Below are positions 16,723 through 24,792 of a stretch of 64,000 bases of DNA, piece by piece. The number at the start of each line of letters is the position of its first letter. The stretch's first letter is position 1. The DNA is taken from NCBI RefSeq assembly GCF_023734095.1, contig NZ_AP024620.1, positions 306,501 through 370,500 of the forward strand. Reading direction: 5' to 3'. This DNA comes from Moorella sp. Hama-1. Its GTDB lineage: Bacteria > Bacillota > DSM-521 > Neomoorellales > Neomoorellaceae. The position numbers and the translations under genes are program-made. A model generated the notes under the pieces. It worked only from the letters and a program-made list of their open reading frames with translations, had not been told where the DNA came from and did not search any database.

Positions 16723-17280
16723 TCATTGCCCCCGGATAAGGGACATGGCTTCCGCCCGGGCGGCCTGGTCACGGAGGAACAGGCCCCGGACGGCGGAGGT
16801 AATGGTTAAAGCGCCCGGTTTTTTAATACCCCGCATGCTCATGCACAGGTGCTCGGCCTCGATGACGACCACCACACCGTAAGGGTTTAATTTTTCCATG
16901 ATAATATCGGCGATTTGCGAGGTCAAACGCTCCTGCACCTGGGGCCGCCGGGCAGCGGTATCTACTACCCGGGCGATTTTGCTTAAACCGGTAATTTTCC
17001 CTCGGGGGATATAGGCTACATGGGCTTTGCCCAGGAAGGGTAGAAAGTGGTGCTCGCAGGTGGAGTAAAGGGGGATATCCTTTACCAGCACTAGCTCTTC
17101 GTGGTGCTCGTCAAAGACAACTGTTAATTCTTCGCCCGGGTCGCGCTTAAGGCCGGCAAAGATCTCTTCATACATATTGGCTATGCGGCGGGGCGTTTCC
17201 CGCAGGCCTTCCCGGTCCGGGTCCTCACCGACGGCCTCGATAATCATCCGCACCGCCCGGCGGATCTTTTCTTTGTCCAT
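16723..17280 (-). CDS. folE: GTP cyclohydrolase I
   Basis: 185 residues starting at ATG 17280, eight bases behind GGAGG; an upstream in-frame start at 17316 would overlap that SD. It catalyses GTP to 7,8-dihydroneopterin triphosphate, the first step of tetrahydrofolate synthesis. Zn and active-site residues are visible in [10 protein letters not shown] (Cys and His ligands), [19 protein letters not shown] and the C-terminal [11 protein letters not shown] (second Zn Cys). Tetrahydrofolate is central to acetogens through the Wood-Ljungdahl methyl branch. folB follows after a spacer occupied by a dispersed repeat. Confidence 0.95.
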   Translation of the reverse strand: MDKEKIRRAVRMIIEAVGEDPDREGLRETPRRIANMYEEIFAGLKRDPGEELTVVFDEHHEELVLVKDIPLYSTCEHHFLPFLGKAHVAYIPRGKITGLSKIARVVDTAARRPQVQERLTSQIADIIMEKLNPYGVVVVIEAEHLCMSMRGIKKPGALTITSAVRGLFLRDQAARAEAMSLIRGQ

Positions 17281-17467
17281 AGTCGTGCCTCCATTATACT
17301 TCTTGTAGCCCGTCACATAAAATATAATTCCCCGGAGAGAGAAGTTTTCCTGCCCAGGGGATCATACAAATAGGTCAGGTTGTTAATGAATTCTGTTCTA
17401 AGTTCTGGTATAATAAGATAAAATAATGGTACCTGAAAATGGTATCCAATAGGGGGTCATAGCCGCC

Positions 17468-17947
17468 GTGGATGTTGGACCTTTACCCCAGGTGGGTATA
17501 GGGATGGTCATCGGCCTGCTAGAGATGTTGGAGGATGCCCGGGGGAGGGAAGATATTTTTAAACTTGCCGGCAGTCTTTCCATGGAACTGGATGATATCG
17601 GCCCGGTAATCGAGGCCGCCAGGGTGCTGGGCTTTATTGAGACGACCAATGGTGACATAACCCTCACCAAACTTGGCACCAAACTTTTGAATGCCGATAT
17701 AAATGAACGTAAGGATATAATCGCCGGTAGGCTTCAGGAATTACCGGCTTTTAAGGAAGTTTTGCATTTGATTAAATCCGGGCGCGGCCAGCAGGTACGT
17801 CGGGAACAGGTAGTCAGGCGCTTTGCTCGTAGAATGTCCGACGAGGACGCCGAAGTGCTTTTTAAAACCGTGGTCGATTGGGGCCGCTTCGCCGAGATTA
17901 TCGGTTACGATACTAAGGGCGAATTTTTATTCCTGGATGAGGAATAA
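17468..17947 (+). CDS. stand-alone AAA-associated C-terminal domain (ABC-ATPase accessory)
   Basis: 159 residues from GTG 17468; the frame is closed by TAG 18 bases upstream. The sequence resembles the AAA-associated C-terminal domain (PF09821 type) normally fused behind the ATPase of nitrate/sulfonate-like ABC transporters: VGIGMVIGLLEMLEDARGREDIFKLA, then a winged-helix-like part with GFIETTNGDITLT, and a DEDAEVLFKTVVDWGRFAEI segment. Here it is a separate gene 1.4 kb from the M-box-controlled transporter, whose ATPase lacks the domain, so the two may work together. A TATAAT -10 sits at 17409-17414 but no good -35 is seen. Confidence 0.75.
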   Translation: MDVGPLPQVGIGMVIGLLEMLEDARGREDIFKLAGSLSMELDDIGPVIEAARVLGFIETTNGDITLTKLGTKLLNADINERKDIIAGRLQELPAFKEVLHLIKSGRGQQVRREQVVRRFARRMSDEDAEVLFKTVVDWGRFAEIIGYDTKGEFLFLDEE

Positions 17948-18067
17948 GCACAGGGGGGCGGGTTTGCCCCCTTTGCCTTACCCTTAAAGCCATGAAAAGT
18001 AGATCTTTAGATTGTGCAAGGGCAGGACACTGCAACCTGACGTTACTACTCTCTTAAAAACTGGCCC

Positions 18068-18096
18068 TTGACAAACAGGGCCGGAGCCACTATAAT
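18068..18096 (+). promoter_or_regulatory. consensus promoter of tRNA-Ala
   Basis: TTGACA (18068-18073), 17 bp, TATAAT (18091-18096), ending 12 bases before the tRNA. Confidence 0.92.
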
Positions 18097-18108
18097 AACC
18101 ATTGCTGC

Positions 18109-18184
<76 letters not shown>

Positions 18185-18191
18185 GAAAAGA

Positions 18192-18224
18192 AAAGCTTTC
18201 CGGATTTTCCGGAAGGCTTTTTTC
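18192..18224 (+). terminator. terminator of tRNA-Ala
   Basis: AAAGCTTTCCGG (18192-18203) pairs with CCGGAAGGCTTT (18209-18220) with one T-G wobble, followed by T's. Confidence 0.9.
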
Positions 18225-18840
18225 TTTATCAAGATCCTATTCCGCCAGCAACGGCTACTTCATGTATCTGGCAGCGGTGGCACTGTTCTACGCTTGCGAT
18301 CCGCGGGAAGCGGTGGCGAAAACGAGGGAACGTCCAGGACCATCCACGGCGCGGTTTGGAGGCTGTCCTGGGGGCCTTTTACCATAGTTCTTCGGCCGCG
18401 CCAGGAAATACTTTTAATAGCCTGTGCCGCCAAGCTTAAATCAGGCGAGCCGGAACCCATCGAGTGTGAAGAATCCCGCGGGTGCCCATAAAAGATTTGC
18501 CGGAGTACGACTTTGTCCCGGCAGATATAGAAATAGTGGACGAACTGTTAAAACTGATCGCTGTTCGTTGATGTAAGGGAGCAAGTTTGGGGACTTTAGG
18601 TGTTGATAAATAAACCCGCCAGGAACCGCCTGGAGGTTTTAAAATTCCATTGGGCAGGCGTTTTCCTGAATACAGCGACGCTATTGGCACGGTAATAAGC
18701 AGGAAAATTTGGTAAAAGGCCGAATTGGAATAGTGAATAGCATAAAAAATGACGCGAAGATATCTAAAAGGAAAAATCGGAGGCAGGCCGAGACATGGGA
18801 CAGGCTGGTTAAAAAATAATTTTGGCCATCCTATTGTATT
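18225..18840. other. gene-poor spacer downstream of tRNA, probable decayed sequence
   Basis: No complete gene is seen. Around 18487-18571 a short open stretch ends in an acidic helical tail (PEYDFVPADIEIVDELLKL) that looks like the C-terminal remnant of a lost gene. I looked for a second copy of the tRNA 3' end as an attachment site and did not find one. Confidence 0.4.
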
Positions 18841-18870
18841 TTATAATAGCTTATAATATCTTATAGGAAG
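18841..18870 (+). promoter_or_regulatory. three 10-bp direct repeats in the toxin-antitoxin promoter
   Basis: TTATAATAGC, TTATAATATC and TTATAGGAAG follow each other without gap, ending next to the SD of the DUF4258 gene. Each repeat contains a -10-like TATAAT or its start. Such phased repeats in front of a toxin-antitoxin operon are likely operator sites for autoregulation. Confidence 0.5.
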
Positions 18871-18879
18871 AGGTATAAT

Positions 18880-19215
18880 ATGACTGCCTGGATAGTTCTT
18901 CTCCGTAAAGCTGCTAAGCAACTTAGGGATGGGAAGGAAGGGCATGGCTATATCATCTCCCACCATGCTTTTAGCAGGATGGGCGAACGGGGCATTGCGG
19001 AAGAGGATGTTTTGCGCTGTGCCCTCGAGGGGGAAGTTTTAGAAACCCAGGATCATGGCCGGGACCTTAAGGTTCTTGTTCAAGGGGTTGATGGTGAAGG
19101 CCAGGAGTTTTACATGGTGGTGGCCTTGAGCTTCCCGCGGCCGGTTATTGTAACTGTTTGCCGCTTCCGGGAGGAAGCCTGGGAGGATTTAGGGCCTTTT
19201 AAGAAAAGGCGTTAG
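18880..19215 (+). CDS. DUF4258 protein, probable toxin of a toxin-antitoxin system
   Basis: 111 residues. The core HHAFSRMGERGIAEEDVLRC near residues 27-46 and a C-terminal strand pattern around VIVTVCRF fit the DUF4258 family, small proteins with a RelE/MqsR-like fold that usually sit beside YgiT-type antitoxins. Start ATG 18880 has SD AGAGG. The next gene, 12 bases downstream, encodes a YgiT zinc-finger/HTH protein, which supports the toxin role. Activity as an mRNA interferase is inferred, not shown. Confidence 0.75.
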   Translation: MTAWIVLLRKAAKQLRDGKEGHGYIISHHAFSRMGERGIAEEDVLRCALEGEVLETQDHGRDLKVLVQGVDGEGQEFYMVVALSFPRPVIVTVCRFREEAWEDLGPFKKRR

Positions 19216-19227
19216 GAGGATTAACTA

Positions 19228-19698
19228 ATGCAATGTTATATCTGCGGTGGCGAAATGAAAAAAATCAAGAAAGACGTGGAAGCAACCTGGAAAGGTCGCA
19301 CCATTATCTTTCGAGGTATGGATGCCTGGGTATGTCAAGCATGTGGGGAACAGGCTTACGAACCGGAAGACGTACGCCTGATGCAGGGCCTGATCCAGGG
19401 CACCCTTAAACAGCCCGAATATCCGGAAATTATGAATGTGGAGGAAGTGGCCGATCTGTTGCGGGTAAGTAACCAGACGGTCTACAATCTGGTCAGGAGC
19501 GGCAAGTTACCGGCCACTAAAATCGGGCGGGAGTGGCGCTTTTCCCGCACGCAAATTCTCGCGTTAGTTAAAGGAGAAGATTTTTTCGAGCAGGCGGTAG
19601 GTTTAGCAGCTCGTGAGGTGGGGGAAAGCGGCATCTCTGCCAATGACACTGAGATAATTCAAAAACATCTGGCCGAGTTGGGTCAGGTAAGGGGGTAG
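19228..19698 (+). CDS. YgiT-type zinc-finger antitoxin with excisionase-like HTH
   Basis: 156 residues. N-terminal zinc finger with two CxxC pairs (CYICGGE at residue 3-9 and CQACGEQ near residue 35) as in MqsA/YgiT, then a MerR/excisionase-like DNA-binding helix-turn-helix: MNVEEVADLLRVSNQTVYNL and IGREWRFSR near residues 70-110. This is the standard antitoxin of MqsRA-type and DUF4258 systems, binding both toxin and operator. The ten-base repeats at 18841 are candidate operator sites. It is followed six bases later by an ImmA/IrrE peptidase gene. Confidence 0.82.
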   Translation: MQCYICGGEMKKIKKDVEATWKGRTIIFRGMDAWVCQACGEQAYEPEDVRLMQGLIQGTLKQPEYPEIMNVEEVADLLRVSNQTVYNLVRSGKLPATKIGREWRFSRTQILALVKGEDFFEQAVGLAAREVGESGISANDTEIIQKHLAELGQVRG

Positions 19699-19703
19699 GC
19701 ATC

Positions 19704-20483
19704 TTGTCCTTACCTCCTTTTCATTATGCCCGAGAATTGCGTTTCCAGCTCAAGCTTTCCGGTCCCGTAAACCCCTGGGAGGTTGCCGATAGACTGCAAA
19801 TTAAAGTTTCGGAAGAGCCCCTGGATGCTGATGGTTATCTCCTGCAGCAAAATAACAATACCCGCATCCTTATAAGCAAGAAAATTGACTATAAACCTCG
19901 CAAGCGCTTTACTATAGCCCATGAGATAGGCCATTTTTACATATCCCATCATCAAGCGGGAATTTTTCGTTGCCTACCGAAAGATCTCCAATCCTTTCGT
20001 ACCAATAAGAAAGTAGAGAATGAGGCAAATGAATTTGCGGCCGAGTTTCTTTTGCCGGCAGTCGAAGTTGAGAAATACCTTAAACATCCACCTGACTTTG
20101 ATCTCATTAAAGAAATAAGCGAAGTGTACGGCACCTCTTTAGCAGCAACTGCTATAAAAATAATAGAATTAACCTCTGAGAAGGCAGCAGTAATCCTCTC
20201 AGAAGCGGGAGAAGTTAAGTGGTTCGTTAAATCCAAATCCTTTCCCTACTGGATTAAAAAAGGTAGACTTCACGAATGGACTTATGCCTACGAATATTTT
20301 GTCCAGGGAGCTTTATCTTCTGGGCCGCAACAACTACCGGCAGTTGCTTGGTGCCAGGGGGCACCGCAAGATGCCGCAATAATGGAAGATTATGTGGCCG
20401 TTGATCGTTTAGGAATGGTGCTAAGTCTTTTACTACTACCATTTAATGAAACGGAAGATGATTTAGGCGACGATTTTATTTAA
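19704..20483 (+). CDS. ImmA/IrrE-family metallopeptidase
   Basis: 259 residues from TTG 19704 (SD AAGGGGG). The zinc-peptidase motif AHEIGHFY lies near residue 73, with the third ligand region NEANEFAAEFLLP about 40 residues later, as in ImmA/IrrE (COG2856) proteins that cleave DNA-binding repressors or act with HTH antitoxins. Directly behind the YgiT-type antitoxin it may be the protease that removes the antitoxin, or a third component. AT-richer codon use than the flanking chromosomal genes suggests recent acquisition. Confidence 0.87.
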   Translation: MSLPPFHYARELRFQLKLSGPVNPWEVADRLQIKVSEEPLDADGYLLQQNNNTRILISKKIDYKPRKRFTIAHEIGHFYISHHQAGIFRCLPKDLQSFRTNKKVENEANEFAAEFLLPAVEVEKYLKHPPDFDLIKEISEVYGTSLAATAIKIIELTSEKAAVILSEAGEVKWFVKSKSFPYWIKKGRLHEWTYAYEYFVQGALSSGPQQLPAVAWCQGAPQDAAIMEDYVAVDRLGMVLSLLLLPFNETEDDLGDDFI

Positions 20484-21257
20484 CTATGGGGGTAGTTTGA
20501 ACCTGGCTGCATTTCGCCAACCATTTCTCCATGCCTGCTATGCACAACCACCAATGAAAATTAGATAGGGCTATTTTCGTGTTAATCATACGGCAGATTA
20601 CGTTTCTTTCCCTGTCGTCCGGCCAGGCGCAAGTTTACCCCTTTCCCCAGTACGAAAACCTTCACATCTCACCAGGTACCGCCCGCGGCCTGGGCGCAAG
20701 GCCTGCTCCTCGCCCCGGGGCGCCTGGCGGCGCCCCGGCACACAGCCCGCGTTCCGCTCCGCCGGCCTCCGCCCGGTCGCAGCTCCGGCCCGGCTCTGCC
20801 CCACGCCGGCTAGGGGCCAAAGATCAGCGCCCACTCCCTCCGTGGCCTTGCGGGCCGCTCCGGGAGAGGGCGCCGGCCAGCTACCCATAACCCGTTAGTT
20901 GTGGCAGGGCGTGACGCCTTTTTTGGGCCGCGGGCGCTGCTAGGCCTGCTGGCCGTCAGCCGTTGGCCGGGGTTCCGCCACATGCCTACGGTCGTGGCTG
21001 GTAGCCACTTCCCGGGTGCGCGGCGGTGAATCCTTAGACCTTTCCCGGCCGGACTTTTTGTAGATCCTTGTTTCCTTATGGTTCACATACCCAATTAAAA
21101 TGGACAATCCCTGGCTTCCGCTTACGAGTTCACTGGTTCAAGCGGTGGAAAATAACTCCATAATATAATTGGCCTGTGGTATACTTAAATTAGTGGAACT
21201 GCGGGAAAGAGAATGAGGGACGACACAGATAACGCTGTTTTAGCAGGGGGGCTAAAT
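20484..21257. other. 774-bp spacer with an extremely GC-rich block, no gene recognised
   Basis: The part 20640-20890 is exceptionally GC-rich and rich in inverted repeats; the best is CCGGGGCGCC (20715-20724), loop TGGC, GGCGCCCCGG (20729-20738). Open frames exist on both strands but their composition looks like frame shadow of GC-rich DNA. It may be a structured RNA or a decayed element. It stands out against the AT-richer genes on either side. Confidence 0.4.
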
Positions 21258-21641
21258 ATGGGTACCCAACCTGACGAGCTGGCCGCTTATTACGCCAGGA
21301 AATACCCTTTGACTTTTACCGACGATTTTTCAGAAACTGACCCCTCCTTAACCGAGCGTTATAAGGAAGCCTGGCAGGTTGCTGCCAGAGCGGCGGCCAT
21401 CTTAAAAGATAGATATGGTGCCCCAAAAGTAGTAGTCTTTGGCTCCTTGGTTGATCGTTCCCGCTTTAATCGCTGGTCCGATGTTGACCTGGCGGCGTGG
21501 GGCATCCCGGACGACTGCTTTTACGCCGCCGTAGGGGCGGTGACGGGTCTTAGCGAAAAGTTTAAAGTCGACCTGGTTGACCCGGAAGACTGCCGCGAAT
21601 CTTTACGCAGGGCTATTGAAAGCGAAGGGGTCGAGCTGTAA
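21258..21641 (+). CDS. MNT-type minimal nucleotidyltransferase
   Basis: 127 residues from ATG 21258, seven bases after GGGGGG; a start at 21213 is possible. The polymerase-beta-like signature GS(x10)DxD is present as VVFGSLVDR...WSDVDLAAWG, with the third Asp in KVDLVDPED. Family members form toxin-antitoxin pairs with HEPN proteins or adenylylate partners. No HEPN gene is adjacent; the next genes are a coiled-coil antitoxin-like ORF and a damaged PIN gene. Confidence 0.75.
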   Translation: MGTQPDELAAYYARKYPLTFTDDFSETDPSLTERYKEAWQVAARAAAILKDRYGAPKVVVFGSLVDRSRFNRWSDVDLAAWGIPDDCFYAAVGAVTGLSEKFKVDLVDPEDCRESLRRAIESEGVEL

Positions 21642-21721
21642 TTAGCTATGGCTGAAGGCTATACAGGGGAATGAAACGTGGTATATTAAAGTAAAGTAAA
21701 ATTGCCGGGAGGGAAGTGCCA

Positions 21722-21946
21722 GTGGGCCTGGAGCAAAGGCTAAATGAGCTGGAAGCAAGGGTAAATAACCTGGAGAGAAAATTTAATGCCGAAACAGAAG
21801 TAGATTTCTTAAGAAAAGAATTATCTCAACCTGTGGACAGAAGTGCAGAGGATATAGAGCAGGCCTTAAAAATAATAGGCATGGGGGAAGGCCCGCGGGA
21901 TATGGCGAAAAACTTTCGCCGCTATCTCTATGAGGGGAAACAATGA
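21722..21946 (+). CDS. small coiled-coil protein, probable antitoxin of the following PIN gene
   Basis: About 74 residues from GTG 21722, eight bases behind GGGAGGG. The N-terminal half is a heptad-like coiled coil (LEQRLNELEARVNNLERKF), the C-terminal half is charged and ends RRYLYEGKQ. The stop codon overlaps the ATG of a PIN-domain gene (ATGA), which is the usual VapB-VapC arrangement. It is not one of the AbrB/RHH antitoxins I would recognise. Confidence 0.6.
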   Translation: MGLEQRLNELEARVNNLERKFNAETEVDFLRKELSQPVDRSAEDIEQALKIIGMGEGPRDMAKNFRRYLYEGKQ

Positions 21947-22185
21947 GCAGGGCCGTTTTTGTTGATGCCTCGGCTTGGATTGCCATAACCAACCGCAGGG
22001 ATGATTATCACTTTGTAGCCCAGGAGCTTTACCGCGAGCTTTTAGCCGGAAAAACGCCTTTATTTACGACTACTTGGGTAGCCTATGAAGCTCTTTCCTC
22101 CAAAACCTACCCTCATTATCCCCGGCAGAATTACGGCAGGTGCTCGGGTTGCTCCTCAGCATTGCCCTATCCTCCTGCCGGCTAA
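21943..22185 (+). pseudogene. PIN-domain (VapC-like) toxin, truncated by frameshift or deletion
   Basis: The start matches a PIN domain well: AVFVDASAWIAITNRRDDYH supplies the first catalytic Asp, and TTTWVAYEALS the following helix with an acidic residue. After about residue 58 the sequence becomes a meaningless Pro/Cys/Ser-rich tail and stops at 80 residues, against roughly 130-150 for intact proteins, so the later conserved Asp residues are missing. Confidence 0.7.
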
Positions 22186-22293
22186 GAGCCAGTTATAGTA
22201 TCCCCAGTTTTATGAGGTGCTCTGCCATTTACACAAAATGATTTACACTTCCCGGCAATACAATCCGGAGAACTACCTGGGGGATGGTAAAGG

Positions 22294-23025
22294 ATGATTA
22301 AACTACCAGCCGGCTTGGTTAAAGCGACCTTTATCAGCCGGCCCAATCGCTTCACTGTTATAGCGGTAAGGGACGGGCAGAGGCTGACGGCCTTCCTGGC
22401 CGATCCGGGCCGGTTGACGGAATTGCTGCAGCCCGGCGCCGAACTCTACCTGGCCCCAGTACCGTCCCGGCAGGGACGGAAGACGGCCCTGGACGTAGTC
22501 CTCCTGCGCATGGGGGATACCTTTATCTCCCTGGACAGCCGCCTGCCCAACCGTATCTTTGCCGCCGCCTTTCAGGCCGGGAGGTTAGAACCCTTTAAAA
22601 ATTACCGGAAATTGCAGGCCGAGGTCCGGGCCGGTGCCAGCCGCCTGGATTTTTTACTAATGGCAGAAGAACGAGGGGGGAAGCCGGCGAGGGAGGAGTT
22701 GCCGCCGTGTTACGTGGAGGTCAAATCGGTGACCCTGGTAACCGATGATAAGGTGGCCCTGTTTCCCGATGCCCCCACCAGCCGTGGTAGCCGGCACCTG
22801 CGGGAGTTGATGGCCCTGCTGTCGGAGGGCTACCGGGCGGCGGTGGTTTTTATTATCCAGAGGGAAGACGCCGTCAGCTTTGCCCCCAACGAGGCCACTG
22901 ACCCTCTTTTTGCCCGTACCCTGGGGGAGGCGGTCGCAGCCGGCGTCGAGGTCTACGCCTACCGTTGCCGTATTACCCCGGCGGTGGCCGGTTTGAGTGA
23001 CCCGTTAGCCATTAAACTGCTTTGA
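22294..23025 (+). CDS. sfsA: SfsA family protein (DNA/RNA nuclease-like)
   Basis: 243 residues, normal for SfsA. Seen are the N-terminal OB-like part (FISRPNRFTVIAV...FLADPGRLTELL), SRLPNRIF, SRLDFLL, and the PD-(D/E)xK-like core YVEVKSVTLV...FPDAPTSRGSRHLREL. The E. coli protein was found as a sugar-fermentation stimulator and binds DNA; the fold suggests a nuclease. ATG has SD GGTAAAGG. No operon partner. Confidence 0.95.
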   Translation: MIKLPAGLVKATFISRPNRFTVIAVRDGQRLTAFLADPGRLTELLQPGAELYLAPVPSRQGRKTALDVVLLRMGDTFISLDSRLPNRIFAAAFQAGRLEPFKNYRKLQAEVRAGASRLDFLLMAEERGGKPAREELPPCYVEVKSVTLVTDDKVALFPDAPTSRGSRHLRELMALLSEGYRAAVVFIIQREDAVSFAPNEATDPLFARTLGEAVAAGVEVYAYRCRITPAVAGLSDPLAIKLL

Positions 23026-23080
23026 AAAAAGCGTACCGCAAGGCGGCATGGGGGTCTGATAGGATGATGTAAAAAACAAT

Positions 23081-23107
23081 CCCCGGGTTGCCGGCAGGCA
23101 CCCGGGG
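23081..23107 (-). terminator. terminator between sfsA and the PhoH-like gene
   Basis: CCCCGGGT...ACCCGGGG with an inner GCC/GGC helix. On the reverse strand it is followed by ATTGTTTTTT, so it ends the PhoH-like transcript; it can also act on sfsA. Confidence 0.8.
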
Positions 23108-23128
23108 TTCTTTGCTGCGGGAAGTGGG

Positions 23129-24448
23129 TTAGAGAATTGTCGCCGCTAAACGGGCCAGGGGGGAGCGTTCCCCCTTGACCAGGGTGACATGGCCGGCCAG
23201 GGGCTGGTCTTTAAATTTTTCCACGGCACAAGTCAGGCCGTTACGGGTGGCATCCAGGTAGGGGTGGTCGATCTGCTCCGGGTCGCCCAGGAGGACGATT
23301 TTACTGCCTTCACCCACCCGGGAGACGACTGTTTTGACCTCATGCCGGGTCAGGTTTTGGGCCTCATCGATGATAATGTACTGGCCGGGCAGGGTGCGGC
23401 CGCGGATGTAGGTCAGGGCCTCCACCTGAACGTTTTTTAAACCGGCCAGGATCTCTTCCAGGGTGCCCTTGCGCTGGGCAAAGAGGTATTCCAAGTTGTC
23501 ATAAATGGGTTGCATCCAGGGCCGCAGTTTTTCCTCTTTATTCCCCGGTAGGTATCCGATATCCCGGCCCAGGGGGACGACGGGGCGGGCAATAAGGAGT
23601 TTCTGGTAGGCAGCTTCTTCCTGGGTCAGGTACAGCCCGGCGGTCAGGGCCAGGAGGGTCTTGCCGGTGCCGGCCCGGCCGGTAATGGTCACCAGGGGAA
23701 TATCCCGGTCCAGGAGGAGGTCCAGGGCCATCTTTTGCTGGACATTACGCGGGCTGATGCCCCAGATGGTGTTCCCGGTAGGCGCCAGGGGCAGGAGCAG
23801 GTTGCTGGCAGCATCATAGCGGCCGATGGCCGATTGGGATGAGCCGTAGCTTTTAAGGATTACATACTGGTTCGGCTGTAACTCCCGGGGGCAGGCCTCA
23901 GCGGGCAGCTCGCGAAAACAATAAAACCGGTCGACAAGGCCGGGATCGACTTCCACCTCCTCGTAACCGGTATAACTGCCGGGGGGGATCTTATTATCCG
24001 GGGCCTGGTAATCCTCGGCGGCCAGGCCCAGGGCGTCGGCTTTAATACGGACGATGGCGTCCTGGGAGACCAGGACTACCTGCCCGGGGGGATCCTGCTC
24101 CCGGGCCTCCAGCTGCAAGTTTAGAGCCACTGACAGCAGGCGGTTATCGTTATTCACTTCCGGAAAATATTCGCGCAGGCAATCCAGGGAACGGTGATTC
24201 AGTTCCACCCGCAGGGTGCCGCCGTTATCCAGGGGGACCGGCTCTTTCAAACCTCTGCCGGCACGGAAGAGATCCAGCTGCCGGGCTACCTGGCGGGCGT
24301 TGTAGGCAGTACCGTCGAGACCGTACTTTTTGGCGTCGATTTCCTCGATGACCACACCGGGGATGACTACCTCGGCTCCAGGGAAAGAATAAAGGGCCCC
24401 CGGATCACTCAGGAGGACGTTGCTATCCAGCACGTAGATAGTGGCCAA
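23129..24448 (-). CDS. PhoH family ATPase with N-terminal PIN domain (YlaK-like)
   Basis: 439 residues. The N-terminal PIN nuclease domain starts TIYVLDSNVLLSDPGALYSF with the acidic catalytic residues; the C-terminal PhoH ATPase has Walker A GRAGTGKTLLALTAG near residue 256 and Walker B YIIIDEAQNLT near 362. PIN-PhoH proteins are RNA helicase/ribonucleases. Its promoter carries a three-box TTAACA-type array (24519-24561) typical of PhoP-controlled genes, which fits the historical name of the family. Confidence 0.92.
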   Translation of the reverse strand: MATIYVLDSNVLLSDPGALYSFPGAEVVIPGVVIEEIDAKKYGLDGTAYNARQVARQLDLFRAGRGLKEPVPLDNGGTLRVELNHRSLDCLREYFPEVNNDNRLLSVALNLQLEAREQDPPGQVVLVSQDAIVRIKADALGLAAEDYQAPDNKIPPGSYTGYEEVEVDPGLVDRFYCFRELPAEACPRELQPNQYVILKSYGSSQSAIGRYDAASNLLLPLAPTGNTIWGISPRNVQQKMALDLLLDRDIPLVTITGRAGTGKTLLALTAGLYLTQEEAAYQKLLIARPVVPLGRDIGYLPGNKEEKLRPWMQPIYDNLEYLFAQRKGTLEEILAGLKNVQVEALTYIRGRTLPGQYIIIDEAQNLTRHEVKTVVSRVGEGSKIVLLGDPEQIDHPYLDATRNGLTCAVEKFKDQPLAGHVTLVKGERSPLARLAATIL

Positions 24449-24518
24449 ATTATCAACCTCCCTGGGAATGGCTGCTATTTTATATGTCGTTTACTGCCGG
24501 ATATACTCCGGCACTATT

Positions 24519-24561
24519 AATATACAACGTAGCTATTAAGGAAGCGTTAAGGTACTGTTAA
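24519..24561 (-). promoter_or_regulatory. PhoP-box-like promoter of the PhoH gene
   Basis: Reverse strand: TTAACA, TTAACG and TTAATA at exact 11-bp intervals (first T at 24561, 24550, 24539), then -10 TATATT (24524-24519) 15 bases after the start of the last box. The -35 is replaced by the boxes. The same geometry recurs at 55133 and 59301. Confidence 0.65.
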
Positions 24562-24705
24562 AATATTTTTAGATTTAGGCAAAATTTCTTCATGATTTTT
24601 TATATGCCGGGGCTGCTGCCCATTTTCCGGCTTCGAGCCCCTGGCGATTTTCAGGGCCAGGCATGACGGGGCGATTATGAACTCAGCAAAAGCAATTTTT
24701 TTACC

Positions 24706-24734
24706 TTGACGGGGGAAGGCTTTCATGGGATAAT
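24706..24734 (+). promoter_or_regulatory. promoter of the ArsR-led sulfur/lipoate cluster
   Basis: TTGACG (24706-24711), 17 bp, GATAAT (24729-24734). The candidate ArsR operator begins two bases after the -10. Confidence 0.75.
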
Positions 24735-24735
24735 G

Positions 24736-24763
24736 AGATTAATAATTTAAAGATCATTAATCT
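24736..24763 (+). promoter_or_regulatory. candidate ArsR operator
   Basis: Perfect 8-bp inverted repeat AGATTAAT (24736-24743) and ATTAATCT (24756-24763) separated by 12 bp, centred on the expected transcription start. Placement and AT-rich dyad are typical for autorepressing ArsR/SmtB regulators. Confidence 0.6.
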
Positions 24764-24792
24764 ATTCATATATATCCCTAGGAGCTACAAAG

